A stretch of 64,000 nucleotides of DNA from assembly GCA_030427835.1 (NCBI GenBank), contig JAUICN010000011.1, forward strand, positions 1 to 64,000, given 5' to 3'. Below the pieces are notes generated by a model. The model did no database searches, had not been told where the DNA came from, and saw only the letters and a program-made list of their open reading frames with translations. Shown piece by piece: positions 26,435-34,815 of this stretch (the stretch's first letter is position 1; each line of letters begins with the position of its first letter). A program made the position numbers and the translations under genes. This stretch comes from Polyangia bacterium. Lineage in GTDB: Bacteria; Myxococcota_A; Polyangia; Polyangiales; JAUICN01.

Positions 26435-27597
26435 AGTACGTCCTCCACCGAGAGGGAGCAGCCCCGTGCGGTTGCGTTCGGGTCCCTGCCCAACAACTCC
26501 AACCCGTGATCCGTCATGCGCCCCACATCCGAGGTTTGAATGGCGCATACGCTGTGCAAGTTCGCCAAGTCGTCAATACGTACCAAGCCCGATTGGCCCT
26601 CACCCACAGGAGCGAGGGTAGCCGGATCCACAATGGACACACGCACCCATGGGGGGGCCACGTAACCCCGGCGACTATTCTCTGTTTGGGTACCAGGCGT
26701 CAACGGTATGGAATGGAACAGCGTGGATTCCAACGGCGTGGACTCCAACAGTGTGGACTCGTAGAGCTGACTACTGAGCTCCGTCATCCCGTATTCGCCC
26801 ACCACACAACGATCAGTTAAGCCGTAGCGCGCACCGATGGCTTGCCGAAGCATGGCAGGTTCCACTTCCCGGGAGCGCCCCTTGTAACCCCCTGTTTGCA
26901 TGGCGAAGCTTCCCTGAGGGAGTTCAAAGGTCCCTGGTCCAAGTTGGTCTTCTCCGTGCACAAAGGCAAAGGCGGTTCCCAATAGGAATGTTGGGTGTCC
27001 CTTACGGCAAGCCGTTCTCACCGCTGTTGTAAGCTCATCCCCAAGGAGTTGGGAGTTTCGCCACACGCGGTGCACGTTTTCAGGCTGCGCAAACTGGCTC
27101 AAGAAATCATCCACCATGTGAGAAAGCGAAGAGTGGGGTGCCTCTTCGCTGGATGGCAGTAGGAGCACCCATTGCGCGTTGGGTTGACGGCCCAACCCGA
27201 GCATGTGCGCGCCCATTCTACGGGCCCCCAGATCGTAGAGCCGTGTATGGGGAAGCGCGTGAACACCCCTGGGGAGTTGCGTGGTTCCCGAGGTTTCAAA
27301 GCGAACCGTCAAGGCTTCCGTGGGGTAGGGTGTGACCAACGCATATCGAAACACGTCCGTGGGAAGACCGGGGAAAAGGTCAATGGAGGGCGGCTTCGGA
27401 TTGCCGTTTCTCTGATGAATCCACTTTCCGTAGGGCACCACATGTTCTGCCTGCCAACGTAGGGCCTCGAGAAGCAGTGCGTCCCGTGTGCTGTGTTGGG
27501 TCGACTCCAGTGGATTCCCTGGGTCACTACTCGGGAACAGAACGCAGGATTCCATGAATGACAGCACCCGTGCTTCGAGATCGGCAGGGGGCCTCAT
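26428..27597 (-). CDS. LuxE-like acyl-protein synthetase
   Basis: A 389-residue adenylate-forming enzyme of the LuxE/PaaK type (PF04443). FETSGTTQLPRGVHALP is the ATP-binding SGTT loop, CVVGEYGMTELSSQLY is the GMTE motif, and GLVRIDDLANL follows. Near the C-terminus RGCSLSVEDVLW places a Cys at residue 380 where LuxE carries its acyl-thioester Cys. It should activate a carboxylic acid as acyl-AMP and hold it for the LuxC-like reductase. A short LESTxLEST repeat interrupts the domain near residue 285. Its ATG overlaps the aminotransferase stop. Confidence 0.88.
   Translation of the reverse strand: MRPPADLEARVLSFMESCVLFPSSDPGNPLESTQHSTRDALLLEALRWQAEHVVPYGKWIHQRNGNPKPPSIDLFPGLPTDVFRYALVTPYPTEALTVRFETSGTTQLPRGVHALPHTRLYDLGARRMGAHMLGLGRQPNAQWVLLLPSSEEAPHSSLSHMVDDFLSQFAQPENVHRVWRNSQLLGDELTTAVRTACRKGHPTFLLGTAFAFVHGEDQLGPGTFELPQGSFAMQTGGYKGRSREVEPAMLRQAIGARYGLTDRCVVGEYGMTELSSQLYESTLLESTPLESTLFHSIPLTPGTQTENSRRGYVAPPWVRVSIVDPATLAPVGEGQSGLVRIDDLANLHSVCAIQTSDVGRMTDHGLELLGRDPNATARGCSLSVEDVLW
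26723..26767 (-). repeat. 15-bp tandem repeat inside the luxE-like gene
   Basis: Three imperfect 15-bp units (GTGGATTCCAACGGC, GTGGACTCCAACAGT, GTGGACTCGTAGAGC on the + strand) encode the Leu-Glu-Ser-Thr-rich insert in the LuxE-like enzyme. Probably slippage-derived and located in a surface loop after the GMTE motif. Confidence 0.75.
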
Positions 27598-28925
27598 GGC
27601 GTGGACTCAAGGGTTTCTGTGAGGGTATGTACGAAACGATCAAGGATGTCTCGATGCACCGTCACGGGAGGGCAGAGTTGAACCACTTCGCCGTATTTGC
27701 CCGCGGGCAAGGTAATGTATCCCCGTTCAAGCAAACCGCGAACCGTGGCAAGCCCCAGGGGGCCGCTATCCATTTCCACACCCAGCAACAGGCCCCGCCC
27801 GCGAACTTCCTTCACGTGAACGTGCGAGCCCACGGTGTTCTGAAGTTTGTGCAAAAGCCACGCGCCTGTAGCCTGGGCACGCTCACATACTTTTTCTGTA
27901 TTCAATGCGTTCAGCGTGGCCAACGCCGTGGCACAACCCAGGGGGTGCCCAAAAAACGTACCGGTGTGAATCGGCACCTGGTCCGGTGTTCCCCAGGCTT
28001 CCATGATTTCAGTTCGGCCCAGGCATGCGCTCACCGGAAGGCCTCCACCCAGGGCCTTACCCACACACAGTAGGTCAGGTTCCAAACCAAGCGTTGTGCT
28101 GAGCCAGGTATTTCCGCAGCGGCCCAATCCCGTCAGCACCTCGTCGGCAATGAGCACAGCACCCTGTTCACGTAGCAAGCCCCGCAGTGCTGCTGGCGCC
28201 TCATCTCCCATGCCAACCACACCACCACGACCTTGCATGGGCTCGAGAATTACCGCCCCTAGGGGAGTGGCTCCCAACGCGTTGTCCACCTGAGCCCTCC
28301 ATACATCGACCGAAATGCCGTCCCTAGGGTAGGGCGCAAAGATCACGTATGGATTCAGTTGCTCCAAGAAGGGTTCTCGAAAAGCGTTCGAGAATCCGGA
28401 GACCCCAAGCGGTCCGTAGCCCAGTCCGTGGTAGCTGCCCTCAAAGGCCAACACCGTGGGCCGGCCCGTGGCGAGCACGGCGGTTTTCAGGGCCATCGTC
28501 ACGGCGTCATTTCCCGTGAGCCCTAGCGCCACCCTCCCATCTGGCCAGGGAGCCAGATCCTGCAGCCGTTCCAGCAGTTCGATCTTCACCGTCGAGGGTT
28601 GGAAATCCCCCATGCCATGCACCAACTGGTGTGATTGGGCCCCCATGGCTTGCTGTACAAATGGCGGGTTGTGCCCCAACAGGGCCACCCCGAAGCCGGC
28701 CGTGAGGTCCACAAAGACCTGTCCGTCCGCGTCCCCCACGTTCCACCCAAGGGCCCGGTTCCAGACAATGGGGTCCTGGGAGGCCCCCGAAAGCTCCTGC
28801 CTACGGGCCCGACGCATTGTAAACGCTGGGGATTCCACCCCAGCCAACCGCTCGACCCACGCCCGTGAGGTCGAACCCGGAATCTCCCCGGACACCTGGG
28901 GAGCACACTGGCCAAAGGCGTACAT
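27594..28925 (-). CDS. Class III PLP-dependent aminotransferase
   Basis: A 443-residue enzyme of the GabT/HemL/BioA type. FEGSYHGLGYGP at 161-172 binds PLP, and VILEPMQGRGGV and LIADEVLTGLGRCG (Asp261) contact the ring. Lys290 in DLLCVGKALGGGLPVSA forms the Schiff base. Its stop overlaps the LuxE-like start by 4 nt. Paired with an acid-activating enzyme and an aldehyde-forming reductase, it most simply aminates the aldehyde product. Direction and substrate are not shown by sequence. Confidence 0.93.
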   Translation of the reverse strand: MYAFGQCAPQVSGEIPGSTSRAWVERLAGVESPAFTMRRARRQELSGASQDPIVWNRALGWNVGDADGQVFVDLTAGFGVALLGHNPPFVQQAMGAQSHQLVHGMGDFQPSTVKIELLERLQDLAPWPDGRVALGLTGNDAVTMALKTAVLATGRPTVLAFEGSYHGLGYGPLGVSGFSNAFREPFLEQLNPYVIFAPYPRDGISVDVWRAQVDNALGATPLGAVILEPMQGRGGVVGMGDEAPAALRGLLREQGAVLIADEVLTGLGRCGNTWLSTTLGLEPDLLCVGKALGGGLPVSACLGRTEIMEAWGTPDQVPIHTGTFFGHPLGCATALATLNALNTEKVCERAQATGAWLLHKLQNTVGSHVHVKEVRGRGLLLGVEMDSGPLGLATVRGLLERGYITLPAGKYGEVVQLCPPVTVHRDILDRFVHTLTETLESTP

Positions 28926-29066
28926 TCACCATGCGTGAACGCACCACCCGCCTCCGTCAAACCACCACGGCTGTCCACAAAATCAGGGTGTCCAAACCCT
29001 GCCCGGTGCCGTCCCGTGAGAGGCGGGGTGCACCCTGGTGATAGGGCTGCTACTGGACCTGACCCT

Positions 29067-30701
29067 ATGACGAGCCCCCTCACAAGCCTGGATTGGATCA
29101 TTGTTGCTGCCTATTTTGGTGTGGTTTTTGGCGTTGCCCTCGTGGTGACCCTGCGTTCCCGGGGCAACCGTGACGACAGCCAGGGGTACTTTCTTGCCGG
29201 GCGAAACATCGGTTGGATCGTCATCGGTGCATCGCTCTTTGCCTCCAACATTGGCTCGGAACACCTTGTGGGCCTTGCTGGAAGCGGAGCCTCCCAGGGC
29301 ATTGCAGTGGCCCAATTCGAGGTGTTGGCCTCGTTGATCCTCCTTGTTCTCGGGTGGATCTTTGTGCCCTTCTACCTGCGCAGTTGCGTCATGACCATGC
29401 CCGAGTTTTTGGAGCGCAGGTACTCAGAGCATGCCCGTTGGTACCTGGCCATCGTGTCCATCGCCGCCTACGTCCTAACCAAGATTTCCGTAACCATTGC
29501 GGCCGGGGGCATTGTCTTCAAATCCCTCATGGGCATTGATTTCTGGACCGGTGCCCTATTGGTAGTTGTTTTTACGGGCCTCTACACCCTGGTGGGCGGC
29601 ATGAGGGCCGTGCTCTACACGGACGTGTTGCAATCCATAGTGCTTATCGGCGGTTCCATTGTGGTCACCATCTGTGGCTTGAATAAGCTTGGGGGCATTG
29701 ATGAGCTTACCAAGGCCGCTGGCCCCGAAGCGTTCCAGATTTGGAAGTCCGCCTCTGACCCCGACTTCCCATGGACCGGCATCCTCCTGGGTGCGCCTAT
29801 TTTGGGGGTTTGGTATTGGTGTACGGATCAGTTCATCGTGCAGCGTGTGCTGGCGGCCAAGGATCAGGACAACGCCCGGCGAGGCACCATTCTTGGTGGC
29901 TATCTAAAGTTGTTGCCCCTGTTCATCTGCGTGATCCCGGGGATCATTGCCAAGGCCCTGGCCAACAAGGGCGAACTACCCCTGGTCAGCCCAGACGAAG
30001 CCCTACCCAGCCTGGTGGCCAATGTGCTTCCCATGGGTCTCCGTGGCTTGGTGGTGGCCGGTTTGCTTGCCGCCCTCATGAGCTCCCTGTCTTCCGTCTT
30101 CAACTCCTGTTCCACGCTCATCACCTGGGATATCTACCGGAAGATTCGCCCTAAAACATCCGAGAAGCAGCTGGTCGTCATCGGCCAGATCACCACCGTG
30201 GGGCTTGTGGTGGCGGGCCTGCTTTGGATCCCTTTCATGCAGTCCATCTCCGACCAGCTGTACAAGTACCTGCAGAGCGTGCAGGCCTACATCGCGCCCC
30301 CCATTGCCGCAGTGTTCTTGCTGGGTGTGACCATGAAGCGTGTGAACGCTCGCGGTGCCATGGCATCCCTTTTGGTAGGCTTTGTGTTGGGCACGGCCCG
30401 ATTGCTCCTGGAGATCAACCAGGGTCACTTGCCCCCGCTACTACACACCTATGCAACCATGAACTTCCTACATTTTGCGGCGGTGCTCTTCGTGATTTGC
30501 TCGGTCACGTTGGTGGCCGTGAGCTTTACGGCCCCAGCCCCCAGCCGGGCCCAGTTGGCAGGAATGACCCTGGCCCACCGTGAAGGAAAGCGCTTTGGCC
30601 AACCCAAGCCCTGGTACGACGGCCAGCCCGCCCGGTGGGACATCGCCGCAAGCCTACTGCTAGTCGGTGTCGTAGGCCTCATCTGGTGGGTCTTCCGCTA
30701 G
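29067..30701 (+). CDS. Sodium:solute symporter (SSS/SGLT family)
   Basis: A 544-residue inner-membrane transporter with about 14 hydrophobic segments. DSQGYFLAGRNIGWIVIGASLFASNIGSEHLVGLAGSGA is the family N-terminal signature of the SGLT-like sugar branch, and GLLAALMSSLSSVFNSCSTLITWDIYRK is the sodium-site helix 8 region. I use ATG 29067, which leads straight into the first membrane helix. Residues upstream are Pro/Arg-rich and look noncoding. It diverges from the aminotransferase operon across ~140 bp. Confidence 0.92.
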   Translation: MTSPLTSLDWIIVAAYFGVVFGVALVVTLRSRGNRDDSQGYFLAGRNIGWIVIGASLFASNIGSEHLVGLAGSGASQGIAVAQFEVLASLILLVLGWIFVPFYLRSCVMTMPEFLERRYSEHARWYLAIVSIAAYVLTKISVTIAAGGIVFKSLMGIDFWTGALLVVVFTGLYTLVGGMRAVLYTDVLQSIVLIGGSIVVTICGLNKLGGIDELTKAAGPEAFQIWKSASDPDFPWTGILLGAPILGVWYWCTDQFIVQRVLAAKDQDNARRGTILGGYLKLLPLFICVIPGIIAKALANKGELPLVSPDEALPSLVANVLPMGLRGLVVAGLLAALMSSLSSVFNSCSTLITWDIYRKIRPKTSEKQLVVIGQITTVGLVVAGLLWIPFMQSISDQLYKYLQSVQAYIAPPIAAVFLLGVTMKRVNARGAMASLLVGFVLGTARLLLEINQGHLPPLLHTYATMNFLHFAAVLFVICSVTLVAVSFTAPAPSRAQLAGMTLAHREGKRFGQPKPWYDGQPARWDIAASLLLVGVVGLIWWVFR

Positions 30702-30725
30702 CCGAGCAGGCTAGTTGGGGTATCC

Positions 30726-31364
30726 CTAAGGAAGTGCGCCGTTGCAGCAGCCAATGGCAGAGGTAGTTGCAGCGCCAGCGGTACTGCTTGGATCGCAGGC
30801 TCCAATATCTGCGGGAAGAGGAAACGCAAGTGTCGTGGAATCCCCGTCACCATCGGTTACGGTCACTGTGCCATTGTAGTTAGCCGCTCCTACAGCACAC
30901 TCGTACCAAACTGCTCCAATGGTGTCCAAGGCGTTGCCCCCGCCCGTCTGCTTCACGCAGTTGTTAATGCTTCCCGTTGCTGTGAGCGTGCCCATAGGAG
31001 AATCTGTGGCTGTTACGGTAATAATCACTGCATCGACTGCAGTACCACCACAACTACCCGGATCGGACCATTCCCAGGCTACAGCTACCGTGGGAGGATT
31101 GGTGCCGTTCATGGTTACCATGGACCCGGTAAGTTGACCGGCGGTGCCAGAGTCACCCGCGCCGCCATCGCCTGTGCCATTCCCCGCGTCGCCGGTGTTG
31201 CCACCATCGGCAGTGTAACCACCGTCACCCATGCCGGCGTCCACAGTGGTATCTGCGCTATTGTCCTCGTCCTTGCTTCCGCAGGCACCAGCACCGAGCA
31301 GCAAACCCGCAACGGTAAGGGACAACACATTTCGTGTAGTGGTTGATTCGAGCAAATTCATCAT
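30726..31364 (-). CDS. Secreted lipoprotein with Asp/Gly-rich linker
   Basis: A 212-residue protein. Hydrophobic VLSLTVAGLLLGAGACGS ends in a lipobox. It is followed by a Gly/Asp/Thr linker (DAGMGDGGYTADGGNTGD) that tethers a ~120-residue beta-rich domain with four Cys. AAAGGAT precedes ATG 31364, with a second ATG immediately after. The function is unknown. The downstream partner at 31428 shows the same DGG-type linker composition. Confidence 0.8.
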   Translation of the reverse strand: MMNLLESTTTRNVLSLTVAGLLLGAGACGSKDEDNSADTTVDAGMGDGGYTADGGNTGDAGNGTGDGGAGDSGTAGQLTGSMVTMNGTNPPTVAVAWEWSDPGSCGGTAVDAVIITVTATDSPMGTLTATGSINNCVKQTGGGNALDTIGAVWYECAVGAANYNGTVTVTDGDGDSTTLAFPLPADIGACDPSSTAGAATTSAIGCCNGALP

Positions 31365-31427
31365 GGGAAATCCTTTGGGCAGCAAACAGATTGATTGAGA
31401 TGGAGCGAGGTCTAGCAGAACTTGGAG

Positions 31428-31571
31428 CTAGCAGCCGCCATCTGAGTAGCCTGCGTCGCCGGCGCCGCCGTCGACACAAACCTCACCGGGTTCATCGTTG
31501 TCGTCGTCACCGCAGGCGGTAAGGGAAAAGGAAACACAAGCCAGGCAAATCAATAACATCCAATTTTTCAT
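31428..31571 (-). CDS. Tiny lipoprotein (47 residues)
   Basis: ATG 31571 to TAG 31428 encodes MKNWMLLICLACVSFSLTAC followed by GDDDNDEPGEVC and a Gly/Asp tail ending DGGC. This is a complete lipoprotein signal with lipobox LTAC and only 27 mature residues. It is upstream of the larger lipoprotein (31364) on the same strand, 63 nt apart, and the shared Asp/Gly-rich composition suggests the two act together. It could also be the remnant of a truncated paralogue. Confidence 0.65.
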   Translation of the reverse strand: MKNWMLLICLACVSFSLTACGDDDNDEPGEVCVDGGAGDAGYSDGGC

Positions 31572-31910
31572 TGTAAGCTCCAAAAACTAAGGGTTCTCGC
31601 AACAGTGGAGACCGACGGTCACACCTGCGAATAACCACAGCCTAGCAACCCATGCACCCCCAAACCACGTGACACGGATGTCATAGGCGAGGTTCCTAGC
31701 GCACCTCATTTGAGATGATTGAGAGTTTGGACGCAGCAGATTTGGGGAAACCTTGCCGAGGTTTCCCCTCGTCGCGGGAACAAGTCCCCGACGACTTCAC
31801 CCCTTCACCGTAGCCGTTCCTGCAAGGAACGGACCTGGACGAAAACCTGTTGTACATCCCCACTCCTGCGCTGCCGGGGCACTCGGGCTCCGGTCAAAAA
31901 GACCCAACGA
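31572..31910 (+). other. Gene-free intergenic region between the tiny lipoprotein and queE
   Basis: This 339-bp stretch has no convincing reading frame on either strand. Its right half holds three strong consecutive stem-loops (listed separately). The left half, near 31600-31740, probably includes the promoter of the lipoprotein gene on the minus strand, but I could not assign -35/-10 boxes. Confidence 0.6.
31744..31832. ncRNA. Candidate structured RNA: three adjacent strong stem-loops
   Basis: Three near-perfect stems follow one another within 89 nt. The first is GGGGAAACCT/AGGTTTCCCC (31744-31768, 10 bp, 5-nt loop). The second is TCGTCG-C-GGG/CCC-CGACGA (31769-31794, 9 bp with one bulge, 7-nt loop). 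The third is CCGTTCCT/AGGAACGG (31814-31832, 8 bp, 3-nt loop). They lie downstream of queE and upstream of the tiny lipoprotein gene. The strand is undecided. The alternatives are a small RNA, an attenuator-like leader or a repeat-type palindromic element. Confidence 0.45.
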
Positions 31911-32546
31911 TCACACGCCGGTGGCGGAGGGAGACCAAATGTATTTATGCATTTGCAGCTGAAACCGGGCAGGTAGCTTGTCTTCCAGCATCCATTGCAC
32001 CACCTGGTGCGCCCCCACCGTGTTGTGTACGCAGCTCAAAAGCACCTGGCCCGCACGGTGGTTAAGGTTGTGCTCGGAAATGACACGGCGCGTCCAATCG
32101 TAGTCCGCCCGATCCGCAATCACGAACTTCACCTCATCCAAATCGGTGAGTGCATCCACATTTTCCCAACGGTTGCGATGGTCTTCCCCACTGGCCGGTG
32201 CCTTGAAATCCACAATCCGATGCACCCGTGGATCCAACACCGAAATATCCCGTTCTCCACTGGTCTCAATGAGCACCGTGCGCCCCGCGTCACACAACTC
32301 GGTGGTTAGGGGAATCACACCCGGCTGCAACAGAGGTTCCCCACCGGTCACCTCCACAAGGGGCGCCTCCGGGGCCAGGGCCTGCTTGAGAACATCCTGT
32401 CGGCCCATGCGCGTACCGCCGTAGAACGCCTGGGGCGTGTCGCACCAGGCACATCGAAGATTGCACCCCGTCAGCCGAATGAAGGTGCACGGCAACCCCG
32501 CAAAGGAGGACTCCCCCTGAATCGAGGTGTAAATCTCGTGCACCAT
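31911..32546 (-). CDS. queE: 7-carboxy-7-deazaguanine synthase
   Basis: A 211-residue radical-SAM enzyme of queuosine/7-deazapurine synthesis. VHEIYTSIQGESSFAGLPCTFIRLTGCNLRCAWCDTPQA shows the QueE start and the CxxxCxxC cluster as C-NLR-C-AW-C, and EVTGGEPLLQPGVIPL is the SAM/GGE motif. ATG 32546 matches the family N-terminus. No other queuosine genes are adjacent, although folE at 17.5 kb could feed the same pathway. It is 28 nt downstream of the PBP gene and probably co-transcribed. Confidence 0.93.
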   Translation of the reverse strand: MVHEIYTSIQGESSFAGLPCTFIRLTGCNLRCAWCDTPQAFYGGTRMGRQDVLKQALAPEAPLVEVTGGEPLLQPGVIPLTTELCDAGRTVLIETSGERDISVLDPRVHRIVDFKAPASGEDHRNRWENVDALTDLDEVKFVIADRADYDWTRRVISEHNLNHRAGQVLLSCVHNTVGAHQVVQWMLEDKLPARFQLQMHKYIWSPSATGV

Positions 32547-32574
32547 CAATGTGTCTTCCTTGGCCACGGTCTCC

Positions 32575-34689
32575 CTACAGCTGCTCCAAAAGAAATGTGC
32601 TTGTATCGACCATGTCGGGGCGCGGTGCTTCTTCCTGGGGCGCGGTGCCATCTAGGAAAATCTCATCCACCGCGCCTTCCATACCCTCAAAGGCGCGTAA
32701 ACCGGTCACCGGGTCAATACGCACCTGCTCCACGTCCTCGGGCACCACAAACCGTTCGTCGAAACCCTTTCCGTGGGCAGCTCCCATGATGTCTACCCAG
32801 ATGGGCAACGCAGAGCGGCTGCCCCCCTCCTTGCGCCCGAGCCGTTGGGGAGTGTCAAAACCCACCCAGACCCCAGCCACACGGCGTGGGGAATAGCCCA
32901 CAAACCAGGCATCTCGGGCGCCGTTGGTGGTGCCCGTCTTGCCGGCCACGTCGAAACCTAAGGCCCGTGCGCGCCTTCCTGTGCCGTCCTGAATCACCGA
33001 TTGCAGAAGGCTAGTCACCACATAGGCTTCACTGCGGCTCAACACCTCACGGGGTGGTTCAGGCGGATCGATGCGAATGTCCTGGCCCTTGGGGCCCACC
33101 ACCCGGGTAAGCCACCGGGTAGGTTGCCATCTCCCACCGGCCGCGAAGGTAGCGTAGGCATTGACCATTTCTGAAAGGTGCACCTCGCTCGCCCCCAGGG
33201 CCAGGGATCCCGTGGCCTCAAGCGAAGTGGTAATCCCAAGGTCCCTTGCAAACTGGGCCACCGCCTCGGGGGTCACTTCTTCGATCAAGCGAACCGCCAC
33301 AGAGTTGATGGAAAGCGCCAACGCGCGACGCAGGGGAATGTGCCCCTGGTATTCGTCCGCGCGATAGTTCTTAGGCTGCCAGCCCTCGTACACTGTGGGG
33401 GCGTCCACCAAAAGGGAAGCTGGCGTGAACTCCCGGGACTGGATGGCAAGGGCATAGACAAACGGTTTGAAGGAACTTCCCGGTTGCCGTTTGGCCTGGG
33501 TAGCCCGGTCAAACCCTGGCCCCTTACCGTAGCCACCCACCCAGGCTAGCACTTCCCGGCGGTCCGTATCCAACACGTAGGCTGCCGCTTCCGGGCCCCA
33601 GGTCCGGGCGCCCGAGGTGTCCTCATCTTCCTTGGCTTTCTTGTATTTCTGGCGTTTGTCCAGGGCATCCAAACCCTTTCGCACCGCAGCTCTGGTCTTG
33701 CCCTGCAGTTTAGCGTCTAGGGTGGTGTACACCGTAAAGCCACCCAGCGCGCGGGTCGCCGGGGGCACCCGTTCCTTCAGCCATTGCAACACCGCCGTGC
33801 GTACCTCTGGAGCCGGGTCCGGAGAAGGCGTGAGATCCACCAGTTGTGGCACCGTGCTCCGCGCCTGGGCAATTTCCTTGGCATCCAGATCCGGCCAATA
33901 GGATTCCCGCTTCCGTTCCAGCTGCCCCAACACAAAACGTTGGCGCCGCCGTGCTGCCTCCATATTCCCCCTGGGAGAAAGCCGCGCAGGGGCCTGGGGG
34001 ATTCCGGCAATCAAGGTGGCTTCCGCCAGGGTGAGGTGCTGTACGTCCTTGCCAAAGTAATACTGCGAGGCCTCCTGTACACCGTAGCGCCCGTGCCCAA
34101 AGTTAATGTGGTTCAAGTACAGAAACAGAATTTCATCCTTGGTAAGGTACTGTTCCAATCGCCGAGCAAGAATCAACTCCTTGATTTTGCGGGTGAGGGT
34201 CCGCTCGGGCGTCAGCAACAGCAGCTTCACGACCTGCTGGGTAATCGTACTTGCACCCTGGGCCTTGCGGCCGGAGAGCACATCACGCGCCACCGCACGG
34301 GCGATACCTGGGTAGTCCAGACCCTCGTGAAGGTAGAAGTCCGCGTCCTCGGCCGCGAGTACGGCCAGCACCAGGTGCCTTGGTACCTTCTCCATCGGAA
34401 CCACCGTCCGCCGTTCAGACGCCAACTCCGCCAACACCACGCCGTTGCGATCCAAGATGCGCGTGGTCTGTGGAAACTTGTGGTCCCGAAGGGCGTCCAC
34501 CGTGGGCAAATCACGGCTGAAGTAAATAAATACCCCTGCCACCGTCGCAAGGCCCAGCGCGCCCCCCCACAGGGCAAGCTGAAACAACACCCGCCAAACC
34601 ACAGCGCCCCGGGAGGTTTGCCGTTTCCCCTGCGTTTTCCCCGTGCGCTTCCTATTGGGCCCACTCGCCCGACTACCCGCCCTAGACAT
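32575..34689 (-). CDS. Class A penicillin-binding protein (PBP1A type)
   Basis: A 704-residue bifunctional murein synthase. One N-terminal membrane anchor (LALWGGALGLATVAGVFIYF) is followed by a glycosyltransferase domain with LAAEDADFYLHEGLDYPGI, GASTITQQVVKLLLL and RRLEQYLTKDEILFLYLNHI. The transpeptidase domain has PGSSFKPF (SxxK), LSINS (SxN) and KTGTTNGARDAWFVGY (KTG). ATG 34689 starts the Arg/Lys-rich cytoplasmic tail. It diverges from the ATP-grasp-like gene across 126 bp. Confidence 0.95.
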   Translation of the reverse strand: MSRAGSRASGPNRKRTGKTQGKRQTSRGAVVWRVLFQLALWGGALGLATVAGVFIYFSRDLPTVDALRDHKFPQTTRILDRNGVVLAELASERRTVVPMEKVPRHLVLAVLAAEDADFYLHEGLDYPGIARAVARDVLSGRKAQGASTITQQVVKLLLLTPERTLTRKIKELILARRLEQYLTKDEILFLYLNHINFGHGRYGVQEASQYYFGKDVQHLTLAEATLIAGIPQAPARLSPRGNMEAARRRQRFVLGQLERKRESYWPDLDAKEIAQARSTVPQLVDLTPSPDPAPEVRTAVLQWLKERVPPATRALGGFTVYTTLDAKLQGKTRAAVRKGLDALDKRQKYKKAKEDEDTSGARTWGPEAAAYVLDTDRREVLAWVGGYGKGPGFDRATQAKRQPGSSFKPFVYALAIQSREFTPASLLVDAPTVYEGWQPKNYRADEYQGHIPLRRALALSINSVAVRLIEEVTPEAVAQFARDLGITTSLEATGSLALGASEVHLSEMVNAYATFAAGGRWQPTRWLTRVVGPKGQDIRIDPPEPPREVLSRSEAYVVTSLLQSVIQDGTGRRARALGFDVAGKTGTTNGARDAWFVGYSPRRVAGVWVGFDTPQRLGRKEGGSRSALPIWVDIMGAAHGKGFDERFVVPEDVEQVRIDPVTGLRAFEGMEGAVDEIFLDGTAPQEEAPRPDMVDTSTFLLEQL

Positions 34690-34815
34690 CCCACCAACCC
34701 TGTCAGTGGGTCGGGCCCTGCGCCAGCAGGTAGACCCGGAAGCTGTAAAGTCGATTCTCCTAGGAGGTTGGAAACTGTCAACATACACTCCCGGAACTTT
34801 CAACGGAGAGTCTGC

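Noticed and set aside
26723-26767. CRISPR-like short repeats
   Set aside because: The 15-bp repeats here and at 19571 and 37825 are in-frame, without spacers, inside genes, and not near any cas gene.
31719-31976. Short + strand reading frames across the stem-loop region
   Set aside because: They run through perfect hairpins and into the antisense of queE, with no family resemblance.
33784-34815. Long open frame on the + strand leading into the ATP-grasp-like gene
   Set aside because: It lies antisense to the well-supported penicillin-binding protein. The real gene begins at ATG 34816, where the conserved sequence starts.
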